Shown piece by piece: positions 25,883 to 33,715 of a DNA stretch of 64,000 nucleotides. The position numbers and the translations under genes are program-made. Origin of the DNA: Chitinophaga nivalis (lineage in GTDB: Bacteria; Bacteroidota; Bacteroidia; Chitinophagales; Chitinophagaceae). A model generated the notes under the pieces. The model did not search any database. It was not told the DNA's origin and saw nothing but the letters and a program-made list of their open reading frames with translations. Each line of letters starts with the position of its first letter. The first letter of the stretch is position 1. Location of the stretch: positions 2,214,301-2,278,300 of the forward strand of contig NZ_JAPDNR010000001.1 in NCBI RefSeq assembly GCF_025989125.1, read 5' to 3'.

Positions 25883-25894
25883 TAAAACGTTTTA
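25883..25894. promoter_or_regulatory. LacI-type operator candidate in the divergent transporter intergenic region
   Basis: TAAAACGTTTTA is a perfect 12-bp palindrome with a central CG, the hallmark of LacI/GalR-family operators. It lies midway between the divergent permease genes starting at 25783 and 25965. No LacI-family gene is in the window. Confidence 0.5.
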
Positions 25895-25964
25895 GCTAAA
25901 ATATTTATGAAATATAAGATAAGTTTTTTATGTTCGCGTTTATCTTAAATCACTTTTGCAGCTT

Positions 25965-27260
25965 ATGTCAACTAATACAGCGACGCTACAATCGCCTTCC
26001 GTTCCGGCGGCGAAGAATAATACACGGGCCATGACCGTGATCGGTACTCTGTTCTTCCTTTTTGGCTTTGTGACCTGGTTAAACAGTGTATTGATTCCGT
26101 TCTTGAAACAGGCTTGCGAACTATCTGATTTCCAGGTATACTTTGTCACCTTTGCTTTTTATATTTCCTACTTTATCATGGCTATTCCTTCTTCTGCTAT
26201 CCTGCGGAAAGTAGGCTTTGCCAACGGGATGTCTGTAGGATTGCTAACCATGGCAGTGGGCTCCCTGATATTCATTCCGGCTGCACAGGCCAGATCTTTC
26301 CCGTTGTTTCTGGTAGGTCTTTTTGTGCAGGGCGCTGGTATGACCCTCTTACAGGCGGCTTCCAATCCTTATGTTACCATCATCGGGCCGATCGAAAGTG
26401 CCGCCCAGCGTATGAGTATCATGGGTATCTGCAATAAGGTAGCAGCCATGATCGGTATCCTGTTACTGGGTGTATTGCTGTTCAGCGACACCACAGAATT
26501 ATCTGCAAAAATTGAAACCCTGCAAGGCGCTGAAAAAGAAGCAGAACTGACACTGCTGGCCGGCCGTGTAATTACCCCGTATATCATCATGGCCATCGTA
26601 CTGGTAGGCCTGGCGCTGATGGTGCGTAAAGCCAACCTGCCGGAAGTAAAACCGGAAGAAGAAAGTACAGAAGAAACAGCTGGCAGTCAGCATACTTCTA
26701 TCTTCGGTATTCCTTACCTGATGCTCGGTATCCTGTGCCTGTTCCTCTATGTAGGCGTAGAAGTACTGGCGATCGACTCCCTGGCGCTGTATGGCGAAGT
26801 AAGTGGTTTCGAGAAAAACGTCGCCTTACACCTCAGTATCTATAGCCTGGTAAGTTTAACCATCGGATATTTACTGGGTATTGTACTGGTGCCAAAATAT
26901 TTATCACAACGCAGTGCACTGATTATCTGTTCCATCATGGGCGCGCTCTTTACTGCCGGTGCTTTACTGACTACCGGTAAAACCTCCGTGATATTCATCA
27001 TCCTGCTGAGCTTTGCCCACTCCCTGATGTGGCCTGGCATCTGGCCGCTGGCAATCAATAAACTGGGTAAGTTTACCAAACTGGGTTCAGCCTTCCTGAT
27101 CATGGCCATCGCAGGTGGTGCTACCTTACCACTGGTATATGGTGCTTTATGCGTAGAGTGGAACAGCCGTCAGACACCTTACATCATCATGATCCCATGT
27201 TACCTGTATATTCTTTATTATGCAGCAGCAGGATATAAAAAAGGACTTCCAACGAATTAA
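25965..27260 (+). CDS. FucP/NagP-like sugar permease
   Basis: This 431-residue major facilitator has twelve hydrophobic segments and the group motifs LFFLFGFVTWLNSVLIPFLK (residues about 27-46) and GAGMTLLQAASNPYVTIIGP. Its standard length contrasts with the extended paralogue transcribed divergently. The family imports fucose, glucose, galactose or GlcNAc by proton symport. The downstream galactokinase 117 bases away suggests galactose, but a hairpin terminator separates the two genes. The ATG at 25965 is preferred over an upstream TTG because homologues begin with a short polar tail. Confidence 0.9.
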   Translation: MSTNTATLQSPSVPAAKNNTRAMTVIGTLFFLFGFVTWLNSVLIPFLKQACELSDFQVYFVTFAFYISYFIMAIPSSAILRKVGFANGMSVGLLTMAVGSLIFIPAAQARSFPLFLVGLFVQGAGMTLLQAASNPYVTIIGPIESAAQRMSIMGICNKVAAMIGILLLGVLLFSDTTELSAKIETLQGAEKEAELTLLAGRVITPYIIMAIVLVGLALMVRKANLPEVKPEEESTEETAGSQHTSIFGIPYLMLGILCLFLYVGVEVLAIDSLALYGEVSGFEKNVALHLSIYSLVSLTIGYLLGIVLVPKYLSQRSALIICSIMGALFTAGALLTTGKTSVIFIILLSFAHSLMWPGIWPLAINKLGKFTKLGSAFLIMAIAGGATLPLVYGALCVEWNSRQTPYIIMIPCYLYILYYAAAGYKKGLPTN

Positions 27261-27282
27261 TTCCTGTTTAATCAGGTATAGG

Positions 27283-27321
27283 AAAAAGGTTGTTCCGGTA
27301 TTTACCGGGACAACCTTTTTT
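27283..27321 (+). terminator. Rho-independent terminator after the permease gene
   Basis: AAAAAGGTTGTTCCGGT and its near-complement ACCGGGACAACCTTTTT form a long stem with a short TTT-type loop and a T-tract. It lies 23 bases after the stop codon at 27260 and should limit read-through into galK. Confidence 0.85.
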
Positions 27322-27377
27322 ATTTCTCCATCATTTTTATATTTTTAGGTGTATATTTTACGTTTAATATTTTTTGA

Positions 27378-28526
27378 ATGATACAGACAACTAAGGAGAA
27401 ATTCATACAGCAGTTCGGAAAAGAGCCACTGATCATAGTTTCCCCCGGAAGAATCAACCTGATCGGAGAACATACCGATTACAATGACGGATTTGTATTA
27501 CCAGCCGCCATTGATAAAAAAATCGTATATGCCATTGCCCTCAACGGTACCCGTCAATGTAATGTACATGCGGTATTTACCGGCGAAACCGTTTCCTTTG
27601 ACCTGGATAGGGTGCACCCCACACCCGGATGGATCAATTACCTCATGGGCGTTGTATTTCAGTTACAGGAAAGAGGCCTGTCCGTAACCGGTTTCGATTG
27701 CGTGATCGCAGGCGATATCCCGGTAGGCGCCGGCATGTCTTCTTCCGCAGCTGTGGAAGGCGGATTGGTAGCAGGCCTGGATCACCTGTTCCAGTATGGG
27801 CTGGGACGTATGGACATGGCGCTGATCGGACAAAAGGCCGAACATACTTTTCCGGGCGTGAAATGCGGTATCATGGACCAATTTGCTAACCTGCACGGCA
27901 AAAAGGACCAGGTAATGCGCCTCGATTGCCGCGATCTCTCCTTTGAATATTTTCCGTTTGATTTCCCTGCCTATAAAATTGTGTTGTGCAACTCTATGGT
28001 ACACCATAGCCTGGCATCATCCGAATACAATGTACGCCGTCAGCAATGCGAAGAAGGCGTAAAGGCTATCCAGACGCTGCATCCGGATGTACGCTCGCTG
28101 CGCGATGCCAGCTTTGCGATGCTGGATGAAGTGAAGTCACAGTTGTCGCCGCAGGTGTATGACCGCTGCGCCTACGTGATTGCGGAAATACAACGTGTAC
28201 AGGATGCCACGGAGCTGCTGAAAAAAGGCGACCTGCAACAGTTCGGACAACTGATGTACGCTACGCATGAAGGCCTGAGTAAACTGTATGAAGTGAGCTG
28301 CCCGGAACTGGATTTCCTGGTATCGCTGGCGCAGGAGCGGGAAGAAGTAGCAGGTGCAAGAGTGATGGGGGGCGGCTTTGGCGGCTGTACCATCAACCTG
28401 GTGAAAGAAGAAAAAGTAGCCGACTATATCACCTTTATACAATCCCGCTATGAAGCGGAATATGGTAAAGTGCCGGAGGTATATGTCACCACCATTCAGG
28501 ATGGGGTGAGTGTATGGCAGCACTAA
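27378..28526 (+). CDS. galK: Galactokinase
   Basis: GalK phosphorylates alpha-D-galactose at C1, the first committed Leloir step. The 382-residue protein contains the galactokinase signature GRINLIGEHTDYNDGFVLP (about 24-42), the GHMP ATP-binding loop VGAGMSSSAAVEGG (about 117-130), the MDQFANLHG segment with the catalytic Asp, and the third GHMP motif MGGGFGGC. Length is normal. No galT or galE is adjacent, so later steps must be encoded elsewhere. Its place among glycosidase genes points to galactose released from glycoconjugates. Confidence 0.96.
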   Translation: MIQTTKEKFIQQFGKEPLIIVSPGRINLIGEHTDYNDGFVLPAAIDKKIVYAIALNGTRQCNVHAVFTGETVSFDLDRVHPTPGWINYLMGVVFQLQERGLSVTGFDCVIAGDIPVGAGMSSSAAVEGGLVAGLDHLFQYGLGRMDMALIGQKAEHTFPGVKCGIMDQFANLHGKKDQVMRLDCRDLSFEYFPFDFPAYKIVLCNSMVHHSLASSEYNVRRQQCEEGVKAIQTLHPDVRSLRDASFAMLDEVKSQLSPQVYDRCAYVIAEIQRVQDATELLKKGDLQQFGQLMYATHEGLSKLYEVSCPELDFLVSLAQEREEVAGARVMGGGFGGCTINLVKEEKVADYITFIQSRYEAEYGKVPEVYVTTIQDGVSVWQH

Positions 28527-28548
28527 ACCGGTGAGCGTTAAATAACAA

Positions 28549-28597
28549 ATGGCCCGGCAACAACCGCTACGTAATCATCGCGGTTGTTCCGGGCCAT
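28549..28597. terminator. Bidirectional terminator between galK and the GH109 gene
   Basis: A stem of about 18 bp with one bulge (ATGGCCCGGCAACAACCGC against GCGGTTGTTCCGGGCCAT) lies between the converging stop codons at 28526 and 28612. Confidence 0.85.
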
Positions 28598-28611
28598 CGT
28601 ATATAAAACGA

Positions 28612-30006
28612 TTAATACTGATCGTCCAGGGCAAAAATTGGTTTCCGGTTCATCCAGCGGCCGCGGGTGAAGTCAGGAATGTATTGCACACTACCACCTT
28701 CCATCACGGATTGTTCGCTCAGTGGGGTGATCGCATACCAGGTAGCCATATCATACACATCGAGTGCATAAGGAGCGCCACGCTTGATACTTTCAATGAA
28801 AGAGTTCATCACGAACCAATCCATACCACCATGACCGGCGCCGGCAGCATCGTTGGCATAACGTTTCCACAGCGGATGGTCGTATTTGCCGAAGTAGCTG
28901 TTGGCATCTTTGAAATCGCCGGTTTTTTCCCACTCGTCGTATTTGCTCTTCTTTTCTACATAGATAGATTCCTGGTCATCCATCCACAGTCCGTTGGTAC
29001 CTTGTACGCGGAAGTTGAGGGAGTAAGGACGGGGGGAGTTGGTATCGTGCGACAGCATGATCGTTTCACCGTTGTTGGTTCTCAACAGGGTAGATACGAT
29101 ATCGCCCAGTTTGAATTCCACTTTGGCATTCGGATGGCTTTCGCTGCTGTTGTCAACGATGTATTTATGCAGACCGCGTGATTTGGTAGCTACGGAAGTG
29201 AGCGACAGTAAACGGTTACCACGGTTCATGTTAATCGCATTACCGATAGGACCCAGACCGTGTGAAGGATACAGGTCGCCGTTGCGGTGTACGGAGTGGT
29301 TGGTTCTCCATTTGGCTTCAGACAGGGCATTCTCTCCGAATTCAACGCCACCGCCATAATATTGCTTGCCATTGTTGAATTTAACGGCGCGCAGATCGTG
29401 CTGGTAGCCGCCCTGCAGGTGGGTGAGCTCACCAAACAGTCCCTGACGGGCCATGTTCAGTACCGCCATCACATCTCTCCGGTAACACACATTCTCCATA
29501 CCAAATACAGGTATGCCGGTGCTTTCGCTGGTGTTTACCAGTTCCCAGCATTCCTGGATGTCGGAAGCGCCACACACTTCTACAGCCGGGGTTTTACCCG
29601 CTTTCATCGCTGCTACAGACATGATAGAGTGCCATTCCCACGGCGTAGCAATGATCACGGCATCAATGTCGTCACGTTTCAGCAGGTTATGAAAATCTTC
29701 CGGCCCGTTGGTATATTCCGCTACTTTTCTTTTCGCGCCATAGAACTTGCTGATCATTGTTCTCGCCTTAGGTACGGTGTACGCCGTATCCGGATCTGCG
29801 AATGCTACTACATCCACGTCTTCCCGGCGGAGGCAAAGGTTCAGGTGACTCAAACCACGGGCGCCCACACCAATCAGGCCCACTCTCACTTTAGGTTTTT
29901 TTTCATTGGCAAACAGCTTGGCAGAGGAGCCCAGCATAGAAATACCTACGCCTGCGGCTACCGTGTTTTTAAGAAAACTTCTGCGGTGCAATGGTTGTTT
30001 ATTCAT
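28612..30006 (-). CDS. Gfo/Idh/MocA-type GH109 glycosidase (putative alpha-N-acetylgalactosaminidase)
   Basis: The 464-residue protein has a Tat signal (HRRSFLKNT and a hydrophobic stretch). The NAD-binding Rossmann fold follows (VGLIGVGARGLSHL, about 42-55), then ATPWEWHSIM and the GH109 segments VEVCGASDIQECWELV, NVCYRRDVMAVLNM and YPSHGLGPIGNAINMNRG. GH109 enzymes cleave terminal alpha-GalNAc with an NAD-dependent redox-elimination mechanism using bound cofactor, which is why Tat export of the folded holoenzyme makes sense. The specificity (GalNAc versus a related sugar) is taken from the family. The gene is divergent from the GH29 gene and converges with galK. Confidence 0.88.
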   Translation of the reverse strand: MNKQPLHRRSFLKNTVAAGVGISMLGSSAKLFANEKKPKVRVGLIGVGARGLSHLNLCLRREDVDVVAFADPDTAYTVPKARTMISKFYGAKRKVAEYTNGPEDFHNLLKRDDIDAVIIATPWEWHSIMSVAAMKAGKTPAVEVCGASDIQECWELVNTSESTGIPVFGMENVCYRRDVMAVLNMARQGLFGELTHLQGGYQHDLRAVKFNNGKQYYGGGVEFGENALSEAKWRTNHSVHRNGDLYPSHGLGPIGNAINMNRGNRLLSLTSVATKSRGLHKYIVDNSSESHPNAKVEFKLGDIVSTLLRTNNGETIMLSHDTNSPRPYSLNFRVQGTNGLWMDDQESIYVEKKSKYDEWEKTGDFKDANSYFGKYDHPLWKRYANDAAGAGHGGMDWFVMNSFIESIKRGAPYALDVYDMATWYAITPLSEQSVMEGGSVQYIPDFTRGRWMNRKPIFALDDQY

Positions 30007-30021
30007 TGTTCAAAGTTTAAT

Positions 30022-30038
30022 AACGTGTAAAACGTGTA
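30022..30038. repeat. Tandem AACGTGTA sites upstream of the GH109 gene
   Basis: AACGTGTA occurs twice with a nine-base period (30022-30029 and 30031-30038), directly upstream of the GH109 start. A related AAACGTGTT lies just before the extended permease gene (about 25786-25794). These may be half-sites for one regulator. Confidence 0.3.
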
Positions 30039-30163
30039 TATAATGAAATGTTCAGGAGGGACTAAATTTATAAAATTAGATCTATCAAAACCAACCTATG
30101 ACTGCATATTCTTACATTTTTGTGATAAACGGCAGCATTTTTCCACCATAGTTATCTGGTATT

Positions 30164-30186
30164 GGTTTGCCGCCATGGGCGGAACC
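30164..30186. promoter_or_regulatory. Small hairpin in the GH109-GH29 divergent intergenic region
   Basis: GGTT, bulge TG, CCGCC, loop ATG, GGCGG, AACC form a nine-pair stem in the 279-base region between the divergent genes. Nothing else coding is visible in this region, which should hold both promoters. Confidence 0.35.
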
Positions 30187-30285
30187 CCGGGCATGATCTG
30201 ATTTTCGCATTCACTGCATTAATTTTCGCGCTACTATACAAGGCATCTTTTATATATTATATTTAATGTCTGCCAATAGGAACAA

Positions 30286-32367
30286 ATGAAAAAAACAACT
30301 TATCTGCTTGCTGCCCTCCTGAGCTGTAATATGGCCGTAGGACAGCAGATCAGCCCATACGGTGCGCTGCCTTCCAAAGCACAGGTAGCCTGGAATGACC
30401 TGGAATACTACATGTTCATCCACCTGGGGCCCAACACTTTCACCAACAAGGAATGGGGACATGGCGATGAAGATCCGCGTGTATTTAATCCATCCCGCCT
30501 CGATGCCCGGCAATGGGCACGTACGGCGAAGCTGGCCGGTATGAAAGGTATTGTCATCACCGCCAAACACCATGATGGTTTTTGTTTGTGGCCCAGCAAA
30601 TACAGTAAACATACCGTGCGGGAAAGCGCCTGGAAAAACGGGAAGGGTGATGTGCTGGCGGAATTGTCTGCCGCCTGTAAGGCGTATGGCTTACAATTCG
30701 GCGTATACCTGTCGCCATGGGACCGCAACCATCCGGAGTATGGTACGCCCACTTATAACCAGGTGTTTGCCAACACCCTGAAAGAAGTGCTGACCAGCTA
30801 CGGGCCGGTATTTGAGCAGTGGTTCGACGGCGCCAATGATGGCACTAAAAAACAACAGTATGACTGGCCGCTGTTTCACAGCGTGGTACATAAACATCAG
30901 CCCAATGCCGTCATCTTCAGTGATGTAGGACCGGGCTGCCGTTGGGTAGGAAACGAAAAAGGTTTTGCAGGTACTACCAACTGGAGTACGTTGAATGTAA
31001 AGGGCTTTTCGCCTGGTGCGGGTGGCCCGCCGGCACAATCACTCAATGAAGGTAATGAGGATGGCGAACAATGGATACCGGCAGAATGTGACGTATCTAT
31101 CCGGCCGGGATGGTTCTATAGTCCGGAAACAGATAATAAGGTAAAATCCGTGACGGAGCTGCTGGATATCTATTATGCTTCCGTAGGCCGCAATGGTAAC
31201 CTGATTCTGAATGTGCCGGTAGACCGGGAGGGATTGATTCATCCGAATGATTCTACCCGCCTGATGGAATTACGCCGGGTGCTGGATGCTTCTTTTAAAG
31301 ATAACCTGGTCCGGAAAGCCGTAATAACGGCAACGGGTACACGTAAAAATAATGCAGCGGTAAAAACAACTTTCCTGCAGGATGGTAATCCGGCTACTTA
31401 CTGGGCCACGGCCGAAAATGTACAACAAGGAACGATTACACTCACCTTTCCGAAGCCTGTAACCTTTAACCGGGTGGTGTTGCAGGAAGCGATTGCACTG
31501 GGGCAGCGGGTGAAGGCTTTTTCCGTGGAGATTCTGGAGAACGGCGCCTTTAAAGAGGTAGCGCGGGAAACCACCATCGGTCACAAACGCATCTTACGGT
31601 TGCCGGATTATACCACAACTGTGGTAAGGATACAATTGCTGGATGCCAAGGCCAGCCCGGTGATCAGTGAAGTACAGCTGTTCCAGGCGCCTGAGCAGGT
31701 AGAGCGGCCGCAGATCCGGCGCGACAAAGCGGGTGCATTATCCTTGTCGGGCGCTGCTGATACAGAGCTGCGGTATACACTGGATGGTAGCGAGCCGCAA
31801 TATCATTCGGCGCGCTTTACTGCACCCGTAGCGTTTGCGCAAGGAGGAACCGTGAAAGCCAAAGCTTTTCTGCCGCAAGGTAAAGCAGCCAGTGAAACAG
31901 CTACCGCGTATTTCGATGTAGCACCGGCAAAATGGCGGATCGTGCCGGCACCAGGAATAAATGAGGCAGAAGCAGCAAAAGCAATCGATGGAGACCCTGC
32001 TACCGTATGGGTAACGAAGGATATTAAAACAACTGAAAAGCACCCGCATGAGTTGATAGTAGATTTGGGCGGAGAGTTGTTATTACGTGGTTTCTCATAT
32101 ACGCCGCCTGCCGGCAGTGATGCAGGAGGTGTTGTATATGGATATGCCTGCTATATCAGCCAGGATGGTAAAAGTTGGGGAGATCCGGTCGCTAATGGAC
32201 AGTTTGCCAATATCCGTAATAACCCGGTGATGCAAACCGTATTGTTTAAAGCAGTGTCCGCACGCTTTATCAAGTTTGTTGCTGTTAACCCCGCCAATGA
32301 GCAAGAGAATTGGACAAGTGTTGCGGAACTGGGAGTGATTACACACGACCGGCCTGCTGAAAGATAA
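30286..32367 (+). CDS. GH29 alpha-L-fucosidase with C-terminal carbohydrate-binding modules
   Basis: The 693-residue secreted enzyme has a signal peptide (to about residue 20) and a GH29 catalytic barrel (about 25-350). KGIVITAKHHDGFCLWPS and the nucleophile Asp181 in EQWFDGAND are diagnostic. A first beta-sandwich, F5/8 type C-like (about 350-465, from GNPATYWATAENV), is followed by a short chitobiase-type module (LRYTLDGSEPQYHSA) and a second F5/8-like module (about 560-690). It removes alpha-linked fucose from glycans in the periplasm or at the cell surface. No fucose kinase or isomerase is nearby. Confidence 0.93.
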   Translation: MKKTTYLLAALLSCNMAVGQQISPYGALPSKAQVAWNDLEYYMFIHLGPNTFTNKEWGHGDEDPRVFNPSRLDARQWARTAKLAGMKGIVITAKHHDGFCLWPSKYSKHTVRESAWKNGKGDVLAELSAACKAYGLQFGVYLSPWDRNHPEYGTPTYNQVFANTLKEVLTSYGPVFEQWFDGANDGTKKQQYDWPLFHSVVHKHQPNAVIFSDVGPGCRWVGNEKGFAGTTNWSTLNVKGFSPGAGGPPAQSLNEGNEDGEQWIPAECDVSIRPGWFYSPETDNKVKSVTELLDIYYASVGRNGNLILNVPVDREGLIHPNDSTRLMELRRVLDASFKDNLVRKAVITATGTRKNNAAVKTTFLQDGNPATYWATAENVQQGTITLTFPKPVTFNRVVLQEAIALGQRVKAFSVEILENGAFKEVARETTIGHKRILRLPDYTTTVVRIQLLDAKASPVISEVQLFQAPEQVERPQIRRDKAGALSLSGAADTELRYTLDGSEPQYHSARFTAPVAFAQGGTVKAKAFLPQGKAASETATAYFDVAPAKWRIVPAPGINEAEAAKAIDGDPATVWVTKDIKTTEKHPHELIVDLGGELLLRGFSYTPPAGSDAGGVVYGYACYISQDGKSWGDPVANGQFANIRNNPVMQTVLFKAVSARFIKFVAVNPANEQENWTSVAELGVITHDRPAER

Positions 32368-32380
32368 CTGACACCTGTTG

Positions 32381-32422
32381 AATAAAAAGGAATGCGGTGA
32401 TAAAAAAAGTAGCCACTCCTTT
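32381..32422 (+). terminator. Weak terminator after the GH29 gene
   Basis: AAAAAGGAATG and CACTCCTTTTTG form an imperfect 11-bp stem with a large loop 14 bases after the stop codon at 32367. It may end the transcript before the arginine operon promoter. Confidence 0.4.
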
Positions 32423-32601
32423 TGTCCTTTGCTTTCCTTTTTATTCATATGGCAATCATTTATTAATTATAAAGGCGGAAATTGTGTTAATCTGTTTTGC
32501 TGATCTAACCCAGGGTCAGCCAACTTCCGTCGTATTTTTTCCTTTTTGTTAAATATTCGCATTCAGCAAAAAAAATTCGATCATTTAAAAAGATATTGTT
32601 A

Positions 32602-32609
32602 TAACTTTG
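32602..32609 (+). promoter_or_regulatory. Putative -7 box of the arginine operon
   Basis: TAACTTTG matches the Bacteroidota TAnnTTTG box. There is no clear TTG at -33. Transcription from here would give a leader of nearly 280 nt before the first structural gene at 32894. Bases 32423-32600 upstream show nothing coding. Confidence 0.5.
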
Positions 32610-32743
32610 CGGATAATCTAAAAACTAAAGACAATATTTATAACAATTTAACGCTGAACTGAAGTTGGAAAAAACCGCAACTCATACCAACATCTCTGCA
32701 TATCATCCCGCTTTAAACAAAGGGGTATATTCTGTTGGGTTCA

Positions 32744-32833
32744 ATGTCTTTAGATACCTTTCCCGACGACCAAGGATTTGATAGCGCTTGTCATATGACC
32801 GCTATCGCGCCGGTATTCCCATACTGCCGGTGA
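32744..32833 (+). CDS. Possible 29-codon leader ORF ahead of the arginine operon
   Basis: ATG at 32744 opens a 29-residue reading frame, beginning MSLDTFPDDQGF and ending PYCR, that stops at TGA 32831-32833 inside the structured leader. A GATAGCG/CGCTATC hairpin (32780-32806) lies within it, a CGGTA/TACTG hairpin spans its last codons, and a CCATT/AATGG hairpin (32835-32850) follows. The last sense codon is CGG for arginine, the product of the operon. Position and end suggest an attenuator peptide, but there is only one Arg codon and no proof of translation. It may be a chance ORF. Confidence 0.3.
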   Translation: MSLDTFPDDQGFDSACHMTAIAPVFPYCR

Positions 32834-32893
32834 ACCATTTCCAGTAATGGAACTTTCATGTAGTTTATTGATTCACGATTTCAATTTAAAAAG

Positions 32894-33661
32894 TTGGAAA
32901 AGCAACGTATCATCGTTAGGGTAGCCACTCCTGACGATATTCACTATTCAAACACCATCACAGATGAGATGGAAGCATCTGCAAAAGCGCGGGGCACAGG
33001 GATTGCCAAGCGTTCTCCAGCCTATGTGGAGCTGAAGATGCAGGAAGGAAAAGCAGTAATCGCGATTACAGACAAGGGTGATTGGGTAGGCTTCTGTTAT
33101 ATAGAAGCCTGGGGCCATGATAAATTTGTTGCCAACTCCGGCCTCATCGTTAACCCCGCTTTCCGCGGCCACGGTGTTGCGAAATCGATTAAGAAGAAGA
33201 TTTTTGAACTGTCGCGGGAGAAATATCCGGATTCAAAGATTTTTGGGTTAACCACCGGATTAGCGGTCATGAAAATTAATTCAGAACTCGGCTATGAACC
33301 TGTTACCTATTCAGAACTGACAGACGATGATGAGTTCTGGAAGGGCTGTAGAAGTTGTGTGAATTTCGATATCCTTACCAGCAAACAACGAAAGAATTGT
33401 TTGTGTACCGCTATGTTATATGACCCGCTGGAGAAGTTGAAAGCGGTGGAGGAAAAAGCAGCTGCAGATAAAGCGGACGCGGAGAAAAATCAGCACAGCG
33501 TATTGCCTGGCGGAGATATACACGAAGAAAGGCGCCGGCGCGGATTTAAAGGAAACATAAAGCTCTATGAGCGCTGGTTAAGATTTAAAAGATTTGTTTT
33601 GCTGAAGAGTAAAAAAGAAGGCAGCACAATTGGATTGAAAAAGAAATTCTTCCTGTTCTGA
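32894..33661 (+). CDS. GNAT acyltransferase at the head of the arginine operon (candidate acylglutamate synthase)
   Basis: The 255-residue protein is a GNAT acyltransferase: its CoA-binding loop is PAFRGHGVAKSI (residues 88-99), followed by the KINSELGY helix. Beyond the fold, residues 152-171 carry CX2CX13CXC, a metal-site-like arrangement, and the C-terminus is a basic tail of about 75 residues. The only usable start is TTG at 32894, since an in-frame stop lies just upstream and the first internal ATG would cut the domain. As first gene before argG it is the natural candidate for the missing first enzyme, transferring a succinyl or acetyl group to glutamate. That function is inferred from context. 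Confidence 0.75.
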   Translation: MEKQRIIVRVATPDDIHYSNTITDEMEASAKARGTGIAKRSPAYVELKMQEGKAVIAITDKGDWVGFCYIEAWGHDKFVANSGLIVNPAFRGHGVAKSIKKKIFELSREKYPDSKIFGLTTGLAVMKINSELGYEPVTYSELTDDDEFWKGCRSCVNFDILTSKQRKNCLCTAMLYDPLEKLKAVEEKAAADKADAEKNQHSVLPGGDIHEERRRRGFKGNIKLYERWLRFKRFVLLKSKKEGSTIGLKKKFFLF

Positions 33662-33715
33662 CCCCTGATTGTATCGTAAACATTGTTATCTGGAATTATA
33701 AAAAACAACGTCATA

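Noticed and set aside
30190..30225. Repeated ATTTTCGC near the GH29 gene, like the loop of hairpin copy 2
   Set aside because: Only an eight-base direct repeat with no pairing arms; probably chance in AT-rich intergenic DNA.
14409..32367. Polysaccharide utilisation locus with SusC/SusD
   Set aside because: No SusC- or SusD-like gene is present among the glycan genes; the only TonB receptor in the window is under a TPP riboswitch and lies elsewhere.
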